DNA of 64,000 bases from Mesorhizobium sp. GbtcB19. GTDB taxonomy: Bacteria > Pseudomonadota > Alphaproteobacteria > Rhizobiales > Rhizobiaceae. The translations under genes were made by a program, and so were the position numbers. Positions within the stretch are counted from its first letter, which is position 1, and the number at the start of each line of letters is the position of its first letter. The DNA lies in NCBI RefSeq assembly GCF_019091085.1, contig NZ_JAGXJY010000001.1, positions 248,001 through 312,000 of the forward strand, in the 5' to 3' direction. This document shows, in pieces, positions 51,148 through 60,875 of this stretch. The notes under the pieces are model-generated. The model did no database searches. It was not told where the DNA came from and was given only the letters and a program-made list of their open reading frames with translations.

Positions 51148-52341
51148 TTGGAGGAATCGCGGAGAAGGCAGCTGGCCAGTTCGAGCACACGCTATGCATC
51201 GGGCCTTTCGGCGCTCACCACGGATGAGCCCGATCCGAACGCCTTTGCCCGCGCTGTCGCTGCCGAAGCCGCAATCGTCGACGCCAGCTTCGCGCTCCTG
51301 TTCTTCTCGCAAAGTCTTGTCGATGCGTCGGCGCTGGCGCTGGCGCTTAAACTGCACGCGCCATCGCTTGCCTATGCCGGCTGCTCGACCGCCGGCGAAA
51401 TCACGCCGCAGGGACTGGAGGAAGGGCATATCCTTGCCCTGCTTCTGCCGTCGGCATCGTTCTCGGTCGTCAGTACCATGGTCGAAAACCTCTCCTCGTC
51501 CGGAATGGACAGGATCACCGGCGAGGTCGCGGCGCTGCGGCGCCTGCTGCGCGGCCGCGCCGGCCACGACCGGGCCAAGAACATATTCGCGCTCTGCTTC
51601 ATCGACGGGCTGTCCTACGCCGAGGAAGCGGTGACCTCGGCCATCCATTGGGGGCTGGACGACATTCCCCTGATCGGCGGCTCGGCCGGCGACGACTTGA
51701 AATTCGAGACGACGAGGCTGATCGCCAACGGCAAGGTCGCGTCCGACAGCGCCATCGTCGTGCTGGTCGCGACCGAGATTCCCTTCCACGTCTTCAAGAC
51801 GGACAATTTCATTCCCACCGACGAGAAGCTGGTGGTGACGGCGTCGGATCCGGACCATCGCGTCGTGCGCGAATTCAACGCCACCAACGCGGCGGAAGAA
51901 TATGCCGCTTCCGTCGGCATCGTGCCGCAGACGCTGACACCGCTGAGCTTTGCCTCGCACCCCGTCGTGGTGAAGGTCGGCGGCGAATATTACTGCCGCT
52001 CGATCCAGCGCATGCACCCCGACGGTTCGCTGTCCTTCTTCTGCGCCATCGACGACGGCGTCGTGCTGTCAATCGCCCAGCCGAAGAACATGGTGGAAGC
52101 GACGCGCAGCGCCCTCCAGGACGTCGAGCACAGGCTCGGCGGCATCGACATGATCCTCGGTTTCGACTGCGTGCTGCGCCGGCTCGACGCGCGCAACCGC
52201 CAGGTTTTTCGCGATATCTCCGAGCTCTATCGGACCAACAAGGTCATCGGCTTCGGCACTTACGGCGAGCAGTATCGCTCTATGCACCTCAACCAGACTT
52301 TCACCGGCATCGCCTTCGGCGAGCGCCAGGCGGCCGAGTGA
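51148..52341 (+). CDS. FIST-domain sensor protein (NosP-like)
   Basis: 397 residues. The FIST N domain (SLAYAGCSTAGEITPQGLEE; IDGLSYAEEAVTSAIHWGLD; IPLIGGSAGDDLKF) is followed by FIST_C (VVKVGGEYYCRSIQRMHPDG; GIDMILGFDCVLRRLD; VIGFGTYGEQY). The closing FGTYGEQYRSMHLNQTFTGI matches NosP-type proteins, some of which bind haem and sense nitric oxide. The gene abuts a hybrid histidine kinase, as nosP abuts nahK. The start is uncertain: TTG 51148 is the first in-frame initiator, with no obvious ribosome site. Confidence 0.88.
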   Translation: MEESRRRQLASSSTRYASGLSALTTDEPDPNAFARAVAAEAAIVDASFALLFFSQSLVDASALALALKLHAPSLAYAGCSTAGEITPQGLEEGHILALLLPSASFSVVSTMVENLSSSGMDRITGEVAALRRLLRGRAGHDRAKNIFALCFIDGLSYAEEAVTSAIHWGLDDIPLIGGSAGDDLKFETTRLIANGKVASDSAIVVLVATEIPFHVFKTDNFIPTDEKLVVTASDPDHRVVREFNATNAAEEYAASVGIVPQTLTPLSFASHPVVVKVGGEYYCRSIQRMHPDGSLSFFCAIDDGVVLSIAQPKNMVEATRSALQDVEHRLGGIDMILGFDCVLRRLDARNRQVFRDISELYRTNKVIGFGTYGEQYRSMHLNQTFTGIAFGERQAAE

Positions 52342-52346
52342 GCGCG

Positions 52347-53684
52347 ATGCCGCTTCGCGACATCAACGACATCGAACGACTGAAGAAGATCAACGCGGCG
52401 CTGGTCAGCCGTGTCGAGCGCTCGATGGACCAGCAGGGCAACGCCTTCACGCTGTTCCAGACCGCCATTTCGCTGGAAAACCGGGTGCGCAACCGCACCG
52501 AGGAGCTGCACGCCACGCTGCGCCGGCTGGAACAGTCGAACATCGACCTGAGCGCCGCCAAGGAGAACGCCGAACTGGCGAACCTTTCCAAGACCAGGTT
52601 TCTCGCCGCCGCCAGCCACGACGTGCTGCAGCCGCTGAACGCCGCGCATCTGTCGGTGTCGGCGCTGGCCGAGGTCCAGACCAGCGATGAAGGCAAAAAA
52701 CTGGTGCGCCAGGTCGAGCGCTCGCTGGAGACGATGGAAGACCTGCTGCGCACGCTGCTCGACATCTCCAAGCTCGACGCCGGCGTGGTGCAGCCGGAGA
52801 CCGGCGATGTCAGCCTGGAGACGCTGTTTTCCTCGCTGCGCTCGGATTTCCTGCCCGAGGCGGAAAAGAAGGGCCTGTCGCTGAAATTCCGGCCGGTCAA
52901 TGTCGTCGTGCGTTCCGACCGCACGCTTTTGCGCCGCATCCTGCAGAACATCCTCTCCAACGCGCTGCGCTACACCCGCTCGGGCGGCGTGCTGGTCGGC
53001 ACCAGGCATCGCGGCGACACCATCCGAATCGATGTCGCCGACACCGGCTGCGGAATCCCTGAGGACCAGCGCGAGGCGGTGTTCGAGGAATTCCACCGAG
53101 GTACCGCGACGCTTGCCGATACCGGGCTCGCCGGCGGGCTCGGCCTCGGCCTGGCGATCGTGCGCCGCATGGCCGCCGCCCTCGGCCACCCCGTGACCTT
53201 CTCCTCCAAGGTCGGGCGCGGCACCATCTTCCACATCGACGTGCCGGTCGGCATGGCGCCGGCCGAACCGGCGACGGCCGTCGCCGACATGGACCGTCCG
53301 CGCGGCTATGGCCTGTTCGGCACCAAGGTGCTGCTGGTCGAGAACGACGCCGACGTGCTCTCGGCCATGACCTCGCTGCTCGAACGCTGGCAATGCCTGG
53401 TGCGCGCCGCGACCTCGACCGACGATGCGCTCGATCTCCTGGGAGACACCGCATGGGTGCCCGACATCGTCATTGCCGACCAGCATCTCGACGGCGGCGA
53501 CCTCGGCACCGCGACCATCGCCGAAGTGCGCGACTATCTCGGCCGTCCGGTGCCGGCCCTGATCGTCACCGCCGACGGCTCCGAACCTGTCGCCAAGGCG
53601 GCGCGGGCCGCCGGCATCGAGCTGATGCGCAAGCCGCTGAAGCCGGCGCAGTTGCGGGCGCTGCTGGCGCATCTGTTGGCTTAG
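52347..53684 (+). CDS. Hybrid histidine kinase (NahK-like)
   Basis: 445 residues. A coiled-coil (about 36-80) leads into HisKA with the phospho-acceptor His91 (AAASHDVLQPLNA). The HATPase domain has the N box (LQNILSNALRYT) and G boxes (DTGCGIP, GLGLGLAIV). A receiver domain follows from about 326 (KVLLVEND) with Asp378 (IADQHLD) and Lys429. There is no membrane segment, so input probably comes from the FIST protein encoded just upstream; GTG 52338 would overlap its stop. The convergent LuxR-type regulator at 54279 is a possible target. Confidence 0.92.
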   Translation: MPLRDINDIERLKKINAALVSRVERSMDQQGNAFTLFQTAISLENRVRNRTEELHATLRRLEQSNIDLSAAKENAELANLSKTRFLAAASHDVLQPLNAAHLSVSALAEVQTSDEGKKLVRQVERSLETMEDLLRTLLDISKLDAGVVQPETGDVSLETLFSSLRSDFLPEAEKKGLSLKFRPVNVVVRSDRTLLRRILQNILSNALRYTRSGGVLVGTRHRGDTIRIDVADTGCGIPEDQREAVFEEFHRGTATLADTGLAGGLGLGLAIVRRMAAALGHPVTFSSKVGRGTIFHIDVPVGMAPAEPATAVADMDRPRGYGLFGTKVLLVENDADVLSAMTSLLERWQCLVRAATSTDDALDLLGDTAWVPDIVIADQHLDGGDLGTATIAEVRDYLGRPVPALIVTADGSEPVAKAARAAGIELMRKPLKPAQLRALLAHLLA

Positions 53685-53802
53685 CTTCTCCGTATCCCTT
53701 TGAACTGAGGGGAGCGGGCCGCTGATCGATTGGAAGGGGTTAATAGGCAAACACACGGTCAATAGGAAATCACGCCACACCTCTTCCAAATTATCGACTG
53801 CG

Positions 53803-54033
53803 TTGACGAGCGAGACCGAAATCGATGTAGTAGACCTGTTGGACAGATTTCCAATTGATCACGTCGTAAAGGTGCTCGTTTGGGGAATTACCGATACGCT
53901 TGAAAGAAATTTTTCCGACGTTGACCGGGTCAGATATTCTTTTTTTATCGATACGATCCGATATAATTTGAGCTACGATATGAAAGATGAGTACAAAGAA
54001 TCTTACGGAGCTTACATAACTTTTTTTATTTGA
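53803..54033 (+). CDS. Unrecognised protein in an AT-rich island (5' part of a probable split gene)
   Basis: 76 codons from TTG 53803; no ATG or ribosome site is seen and the frame is open further upstream. The product is acidic and mixed (DLLDRFPIDHVVKVLVWGI, then VRYSFFIDTIRYNLSYDMKD), with normal protein composition. It ends at a TGA just after a run of seven T. Removing one T would join it in frame to the next one, giving about 144 codons. Base composition is far more AT-rich than all neighbours, so it is probably transferred DNA. No family recognised. Confidence 0.5.
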   Translation: MTSETEIDVVDLLDRFPIDHVVKVLVWGITDTLERNFSDVDRVRYSFFIDTIRYNLSYDMKDEYKESYGAYITFFI

Positions 54034-54037
54034 AAAG

Positions 54038-54235
54038 ATGGGAAAAGTATACGAATACGACGAAAGTCTTCTTTTTCTTTTGTGGGGTCTCGTAACTAGA
54101 GATCGATGGCTTGACAAGGGAACCACCGTCGACTGGATATTCGAAGTCGTAGAGATATATTTCGAAGAAAGAGGGTTTAGCATCCAAGAGTTGTACAGTA
54201 GATCGTTAGACAAACTTTCGAGTCAAACTGCGTAA
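54038..54235 (+). CDS. Unrecognised protein in an AT-rich island (3' part of a probable split gene)
   Basis: 65 codons from ATG 54038. The frame is open back to 54020, where it meets the T7 run ending the previous one. The product (YDESLLFLLWGLVTRDRWLD, VDWIFEVVEIYFEERGFSIQ) has alternating aromatic and acidic residues and a helical look. It may be the C-terminal half of one protein with 53803-54033, or a separate small protein with a weak GAAAAG site. Function unknown. Confidence 0.5.
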   Translation: MGKVYEYDESLLFLLWGLVTRDRWLDKGTTVDWIFEVVEIYFEERGFSIQELYSRSLDKLSSQTA

Positions 54236-54278
54236 TACGGATTTGTAGAAACTCCTGAGCAGACCAATTCCTCTAACC

Positions 54279-54962
54279 TCAAAACCCCGCCTGATCCCGA
54301 AACAGCTCCGCATTGTCGAGCTTCGATACCTCGATCACCGCCTGAGTGCGGCTATACACATTGAGCTTGCGCAATATCTCCGAGACATGCGCTTTCACGG
54401 TGGTCTCGCCCACCTGCAGTTCATAGGCGATCTGCTTGTTCAGCATGCCCTGGCGCAGCATCTGCAGGACCCTGAGCTGCTGCGGCGTCAGCCTCGCCAG
54501 GCGCTGCACCATGTCGGCGCGATCGGTGCTGTCGGGGTCCGGCGGCTGGCCCTCATAGTTTTCCGGCACATAGACCGCGCCGTCCATCACCGATCGGATG
54601 GCGGCGGCGAGGTCGCTCTTCCGAGCCGATTTCGGGATGAAGCCGGCGGCACCATAGGACAGCGCCTCGGAGATGATCTTCGGCTCCTCGTAGCCGGACA
54701 CGATCACCACCGGCAGCCGCGGATAGCGGGTCCTGAGTTGCAGCAGGCCTTCGAAGCCATGCACGTCGGGCATGCTGAGATCGAGCAGCGCGAGATCGAA
54801 CGGCTTGGCGCCGGCGAGCAGCTCGATCGCCTCGGCGATCGAGCGGGCCTCGACCGTGTCGACATCCGGATAGGCCATCTGCACGGCGCTATGCAGCGCC
54901 TCGCGAAACAGCGGGTGGTCGTCGATGATCAGGAAGCGGGCGCGATCGTTGACGGTGGTCAT
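54279..54962 (-). CDS. LuxR/NarL-type response regulator
   Basis: 227 residues from ATG 54962. The receiver domain has the acidic pair (LIIDDHP), Asp61 (ALLDLSMPD) and Lys111 (GFIPKSARK). The output domain is a LuxR HTH (LARLTPQQLRVLQMLRQGML, NKQIAYELQVGETTVKAHVS). It binds DNA when phosphorylated. It is convergent with the hybrid kinase across the AT-rich island, and the three genes FIST-kinase-regulator probably form one signalling set that the island has interrupted. Confidence 0.93.
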   Translation of the reverse strand: MTTVNDRARFLIIDDHPLFREALHSAVQMAYPDVDTVEARSIAEAIELLAGAKPFDLALLDLSMPDVHGFEGLLQLRTRYPRLPVVIVSGYEEPKIISEALSYGAAGFIPKSARKSDLAAAIRSVMDGAVYVPENYEGQPPDPDSTDRADMVQRLARLTPQQLRVLQMLRQGMLNKQIAYELQVGETTVKAHVSEILRKLNVYSRTQAVIEVSKLDNAELFRDQAGF

Positions 54963-55163
54963 GACAGGGGCATCGGTTCGGTTTCTGTGGCCAGAGGATA
55001 GTCCCCTGAAGATGTCCAGATTATTGCCAAATAGTACATCGCCCAATGGCAAACGATGTCGCCACCGAAACGGCAAGGCCGTTTCGCCAGCGCAGCGCCT
55101 TGCCCAGGCGTCGAAATCGGTCGAAGGTGCGGGCGACTTCGTAGCTCACAGCAGAGACATGAA

Positions 55164-55858
<695 letters not shown>

Positions 55859-55862
<4 letters not shown>

Positions 55863-56509
55863 GCGATCTCGTCCTCCACAATTACTACCGCTCCTCCACC
55901 TCCTACCGGGTGCGCATCGCGCTGGCGATGAAGGGGCTGGACTACACCTATGTGCCGCATCATCTACGCCATGGCGAGCATCTCGAGCCCGCCTATCTCG
56001 CGGTCAATCCGCAAGGTCTGGTGCCGGCGCTGGTGCTGGACGACGGCAGGTTGCTGACCCAGTCGCTGGCGATCATCGAATATCTCGACGAGATTGAGCC
56101 CGAGCCTCCGCTGCTGCCCAGGGATGCGCTCGGCCGCGCCCGTGTCCGCATGCTGGCGCAGATGATCGCCTGCGATATCCACCCCGTGAACAATCTGCGC
56201 GTGCTGACGTCGCTGCGCAGCTTGTTCGGCGCCGGCGACGAGGATGTCGTCAACTGGTTCCGGCACTGGGTGAACGAGGGATTCCAGCCGCTTGAGAAGA
56301 TTCTGGCTTCATCGCCCGAGACCGGCACGTTCTGCCATGGCGACACGCCGGGGCTGGCCGATATCTGCCTTGCCGCGCAGGTCACCAACAACGCCCGCTT
56401 CGGCGTCGACATGGCGCCCTACCCTGTGATTGCGCGCGTCCACGCCGCCTGCATGGCACTGCCGGCGTTCCAGAAAGCCGCGCCGCAGAATCAGATCGAT
56501 GCCGAATAG
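55859..56509 (+). CDS. maiA: Maleylacetoacetate / maleylpyruvate isomerase (zeta-class GST)
   Basis: 216 residues. HNYYRSSTSYRVRIALAMKG is the zeta-class glutathione site (SSCSWR-like, here SSTSYR, with Thr in place of Cys). AVNPQGLVPALVLDDG, LTQSLAIIEYLDE and the C-terminal GDTPGLADICLAAQVTN follow the family. It isomerises a cis-enol product with glutathione as cofactor. It is translationally coupled to the FAH-family gene. Confidence 0.9.
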
Positions 56510-56972
56510 GGAAGCCAAAGACGCCGACGAGGCCAAGACGCTCGCCGACATCGAAGAGTATGGCTGCCACATTCTCTATGTGCTGGAGGAGGACGAGCAT
56601 CCGCCCTTCGCCTACTCGGTCGGGATAGAGCATAATTTTGGCACCCCCGAATTGGTCGTCATCGGACTCAAGCCGGAGCTTTCGATGACTATCATCAACG
56701 AGTATTGCCGACGCGTGCGCGGCGGCGAGAGGTTCAGCGTCGGTGAGCGGGCGTCGGGTTTCCTGGGAGGCGGCTTCGACTGTCAGTTCGGTGCTGTCCA
56801 TCCCGATCATTACCCGGAGCATTTCGGCTGGGACATATGGTTCTACGACGGACCGGATTTCCGGATTATGCAGCTTATTTTCCCGTCAACATCCGGGGTT
56901 TGGCCGTGGGACGCCGAAGCGGATGAATGGTTTCGCGAACGGCAGCCACTGCTTGACACCCCGCCGCCATAA
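56499..56972 (+). CDS. DUF4262 domain protein
   Basis: 157 residues. DIEEYGCHILYVLEEDEHPP, FAYSVGIEHNFGTPELVVIG and the ending WPWDAEADEWFRERQPLL match the DUF4262 pattern. The family has no known function and is often near toxin or restriction-like genes in other genomes, but not here. Its ATG lies inside the last codons of maiA (11-base overlap), so it is probably co-transcribed. Confidence 0.88.
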   Translation: MPNREAKDADEAKTLADIEEYGCHILYVLEEDEHPPFAYSVGIEHNFGTPELVVIGLKPELSMTIINEYCRRVRGGERFSVGERASGFLGGGFDCQFGAVHPDHYPEHFGWDIWFYDGPDFRIMQLIFPSTSGVWPWDAEADEWFRERQPLLDTPPP

Positions 56973-58202
56973 CTAGCGCCCCACCTTCAGCGTCGCCGCC
57001 CAGAACGCCAGCGCAAGCAGCCCGATTCCCGCGCCGAGCAGGCAGACGCCGGTCCAGCCCCAGGCTGCATAGGTCATGGTCGAGGCAATAGAGCCCAGCG
57101 CGCTGCCTAGTGAGTAAAAGATCATGTAGCCGCCGACCAGCCGGCTGCGGGCATCCGGCCGGCGCGCGAAGATCAAGCTTTGATTGGTGACGTGCACCGC
57201 CTGGATGGCGAGGTCGAGCATGACGATGCCCAGCACAAGCAGCCAGAGTGAGGAACCCATGCAGGCGATCGGCAGCCACGCGACGGCCATCAGCAACAGG
57301 CTGAGGCCGGTCACCAATTGGCCTTGCCCGCGATCGACAAGCATGCCGGTCCAGCGTGCGCCCAGCGCACCGGCAACACCGGCCAGGCCGAACAATCCAA
57401 TTGCGGTATGCGACAGCGAAAAAGGCGGCGCCGCCAGCGGCAGCACCAGCGGCGCCCATAGCACGTTGAAGCCGGCGAAGATCAGCATGGCGAGCACTGC
57501 GCGCACGCGCAGCAGCGGCTCCTCCACGAAAAGAAGCAGCACCGAGCCCAGCAGCCGGGTATAGGATGTGCGTGGCCGCGCGGCCTCATGGCGAGGCAGG
57601 ACGCGAAACAGGATCACCGCCATCGCCAGCGTCAGCAGCGCCGAGACGAGATAGACGGAGCGCCAGCCGGCGAAATCGGCGACTAGTCCCGAAACGAAGC
57701 GCGCCAGCAGGATGCCGAGGATGACGCCGCTGGTCACGGTGCCAACGGCCCGCCCGCGCTCCGCCGGCGCCGCCAGGTCGGCGGCATAGGCGACAAGGAC
57801 TTGGACGACGACGGCAAGCAGGCCGACTATCGCGAGGCTCGCGAGCAAGACGCCTGCGCTCGGCGACAGGCCGACAACGACCAGCGCCAGCGCCGAAAGC
57901 ACCGCCTGGGTCGCCACCAGCTTGCGGCGGTCGAAAAGATCGCCGAGCGGCACGATGAAGAACAGACCGACCGCATAGCCGATCTGCGTCACCGTAACCA
58001 CGATGCCGACCGAGGCCGGATCGATCGCAAAGTCGCGCGCAATGGCGTCGAGCAGCGGATGCGCGAAGTAGACATTGGCGACGCTCAAGCCGCAGGCAAT
58101 CGCAAAGGTCAGCGCCGTGAGGCGCGGCAATCCTGCTTTGGCCTTCGCTGCCTTGCCGTCTTCGAGCTGCCGCAGGTCGGCTCCTTGCAGTTGCAGATTC
58201 AT
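56973..58202 (-). CDS. MFS transporter (YbcL/YnfM-like)
   Basis: 409 residues from ATG 58202 with GGAGGGGGCG directly upstream. Twelve hydrophobic segments and the MFS loop GDLFDRRKLVATQAVL after helix 2 are visible. Relatives export drugs or arabinose-like compounds. It diverges from an HxlR-type regulator, and two perfect palindromes lie between them, so repression by that regulator and induction by an electrophile or drug is a reasonable model. Confidence 0.9.
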   Translation of the reverse strand: MNLQLQGADLRQLEDGKAAKAKAGLPRLTALTFAIACGLSVANVYFAHPLLDAIARDFAIDPASVGIVVTVTQIGYAVGLFFIVPLGDLFDRRKLVATQAVLSALALVVVGLSPSAGVLLASLAIVGLLAVVVQVLVAYAADLAAPAERGRAVGTVTSGVILGILLARFVSGLVADFAGWRSVYLVSALLTLAMAVILFRVLPRHEAARPRTSYTRLLGSVLLLFVEEPLLRVRAVLAMLIFAGFNVLWAPLVLPLAAPPFSLSHTAIGLFGLAGVAGALGARWTGMLVDRGQGQLVTGLSLLLMAVAWLPIACMGSSLWLLVLGIVMLDLAIQAVHVTNQSLIFARRPDARSRLVGGYMIFYSLGSALGSIASTMTYAAWGWTGVCLLGAGIGLLALAFWAATLKVGR

Positions 58203-58216
58203 CGCCCCCTCCATTC

Positions 58217-58266
58217 GGTTTCAACTTGAAACCATTGCGGGATATGCAAGAAGGTTTTATCTTGCA
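58217..58266. promoter_or_regulatory. Two palindromic operators between MFS and hxlR-type genes
   Basis: GGTTTCAACTTGAAACC (58217-58233) is a perfect 17-bp palindrome. TGCAAGA (58245-58251) and TCTTGCA (58260-58266) form a second, with an 8-base centre. Both fit dimeric winged-helix regulators. Confidence 0.7.
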
Positions 58267-58293
58267 ACCAAAATCGGAGACTGGACCAACCAC

Positions 58294-58752
58294 ATGGTGA
58301 AACGGACGAGCCATCAAAGCGCGGACTGCCTTATCGCCCGGCCGCTGGACGCAATCGGCGACTGGTGGTCGCTGCTCATCGTGCGTGATGCCTTCGACGG
58401 AATGCGGCGCTTCGGCGAATTCCAGAGAAGCCTCGGCGTGGCCAAGAACATCCTGTCGGCGCGCCTGCGCAATCTGGTCGCGCATGGCATCCTCGAAACC
58501 GTTCCGGCGCCGGACGGCAGCGCGCATCATGAATATGTGCTGACCGAAAAAGGCCGTGGCCTGTTCTACGTCCTGGTGGCACTGCGCCAGTGGGGCGAGA
58601 CCTATTTCTCCGGGCCGGGCGAACCCTACACCTTCATGGTCGACACCCGGACCGGCAGGCCGATCAGGCGCCTGGAAGTGCATGCCGAGGACGGACGCAG
58701 GCTTGTGCCGGGCGAAACGCGGCTGGCCGATTTCCGCCAGCAGCCGGATTAG
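58294..58752 (+). CDS. HxlR-family transcriptional regulator
   Basis: 152 residues. CLIARPLDAIGDWWSLLIVR, then RRFGEFQRSLGVAKNILSAR and the wing EYVLTEKGRGLFYVL are the HxlR winged helix with the conserved Cys near the N-terminus (Cys12) that in relatives senses electrophiles or redox change. The C-terminal extension of about 45 residues (FMVDTRTGRPIRRLEVH) is seen in many HxlR proteins. It probably controls the divergent MFS gene. Confidence 0.92.
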   Translation: MVKRTSHQSADCLIARPLDAIGDWWSLLIVRDAFDGMRRFGEFQRSLGVAKNILSARLRNLVAHGILETVPAPDGSAHHEYVLTEKGRGLFYVLVALRQWGETYFSGPGEPYTFMVDTRTGRPIRRLEVHAEDGRRLVPGETRLADFRQQPD

Positions 58753-58857
58753 CTGGATCGGCAAGCCGGTTCAGGACTGGCAGAATCGATTTCCGGTCAA
58801 CCGGCAGTGGAATCGGCTATCGTCGCCTCAAAACGCGTCAGTAATGGGAGTTTGCCG

Positions 58858-59898
<1,041 letters not shown>

Positions 59899-59905
59899 CA
59901 GGTGC

Positions 59906-60769
59906 CTACCTTGCGAACTTCTTCGCCCCGAATACACAGGCCACGACGCCCAGCGTGACGACTACCATCATCGGGCTGACCTTTTCGTGCAGCAGGCTCG
60001 CCGCCAGCGCCAGGCCGAAGAAGGGCTGCAGCAACTGCAACTGCCCGACGGCGGCGATGCCGCCTTGCGCGAGGCCGCGATACCAGAAGATGAAGCCGAT
60101 CAGCATGCTGAACAGCGAGACATAGCCGAGGCCTATCCAGGCGCCCGAGCCGACGCCGGCGAAAGAGGCCGGCAGCGTCACGAAAGTCAGCGCCAGCATA
60201 ACCGGCAGCGACAGCGCCAGCGCCCAGCAGATCACCTGCCAGCCGCCGAGCCGGCGCGACAGGGCGGCGCCCTCGGCATAGCCAAGCCCGCACACGATGA
60301 TGGCCCCCAGCATCAGGCCGTCGCCGACCGGCGACGCGGTCACGCCCTGCGACAGGGCAAAGCCCGCGACCAGGGCGCTGCCGATGCAGGAGAACAGCCA
60401 GAAGGCCGGACGAGGACGGTCGCCGCCGCGCAGCACGCCGAAGATCGCGGTCGCCAGCGGCAGCAGGCCGACGAAGATGATCGAATGCGCCGTGGTGACA
60501 TGCTTCAACGCCAGCGCCGTCAGCAACGGAAAGCCGACGACGACGCCCAGCGCCACGACGACGAGCGAGGCGAGATCGCCGCGCTCCGGACGCTTCTGGC
60601 GGAACACCAGCAGCATCGCAATCCCGAGCAGGCCGGCAATCGCCGCGCGAGCCGACGTCAGGAATGTCGGATCGAAATCGGCCACCGCCACATGCGTTGC
60701 CGGCAGCGAGCCGCTGAAGATCAGCACGCCGATGAATCCGTTCAGCCAGCCGCTCGCAGTCTTGTCCAT
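59906..60769 (-). CDS. EamA-family (DMT) transporter
   Basis: 287 residues with ten hydrophobic segments in two EamA repeats (VLIFSGSLPATHVAVADFDP at the start; the second repeat begins around LMLGAIIVCGLGYAEG). It probably exports amino acids or related metabolites. It diverges from a MocR/PdxR-type regulator, which in other bacteria often controls such a transporter. Confidence 0.9.
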   Translation of the reverse strand: MDKTASGWLNGFIGVLIFSGSLPATHVAVADFDPTFLTSARAAIAGLLGIAMLLVFRQKRPERGDLASLVVVALGVVVGFPLLTALALKHVTTAHSIIFVGLLPLATAIFGVLRGGDRPRPAFWLFSCIGSALVAGFALSQGVTASPVGDGLMLGAIIVCGLGYAEGAALSRRLGGWQVICWALALSLPVMLALTFVTLPASFAGVGSGAWIGLGYVSLFSMLIGFIFWYRGLAQGGIAAVGQLQLLQPFFGLALAASLLHEKVSPMMVVVTLGVVACVFGAKKFAR

Positions 60770-60833
60770 TCGAGGCTCCGTTGTTTCGCTTTCCTATCGG
60801 CTGGATGCCTATGGTCCCGCCAGAGACAATGGA

Positions 60834-60875
60834 GTACAATTCTGCAAAACTGTAATGGCATTATGAGCAGTACAG
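60834..60875. promoter_or_regulatory. Shared promoter region of eamA and mocR-type genes
   Basis: The AT-rich stretch contains GTACAATTCTGC, ACTGTAATGGC and CAGTACAG, giving CTGTA/GTAC half-sites in direct and inverted order just before the regulator ATG. MocR proteins bind such repeats; exact sites are not resolved. Confidence 0.35.

Noticed and set aside
53791-54213. 140-codon minus-strand frame in the AT-rich island
   Set aside because: Possible, but its composition (Ser-rich, no helical or strand pattern) is less protein-like than the plus-strand pair, and it lacks a ribosome site.
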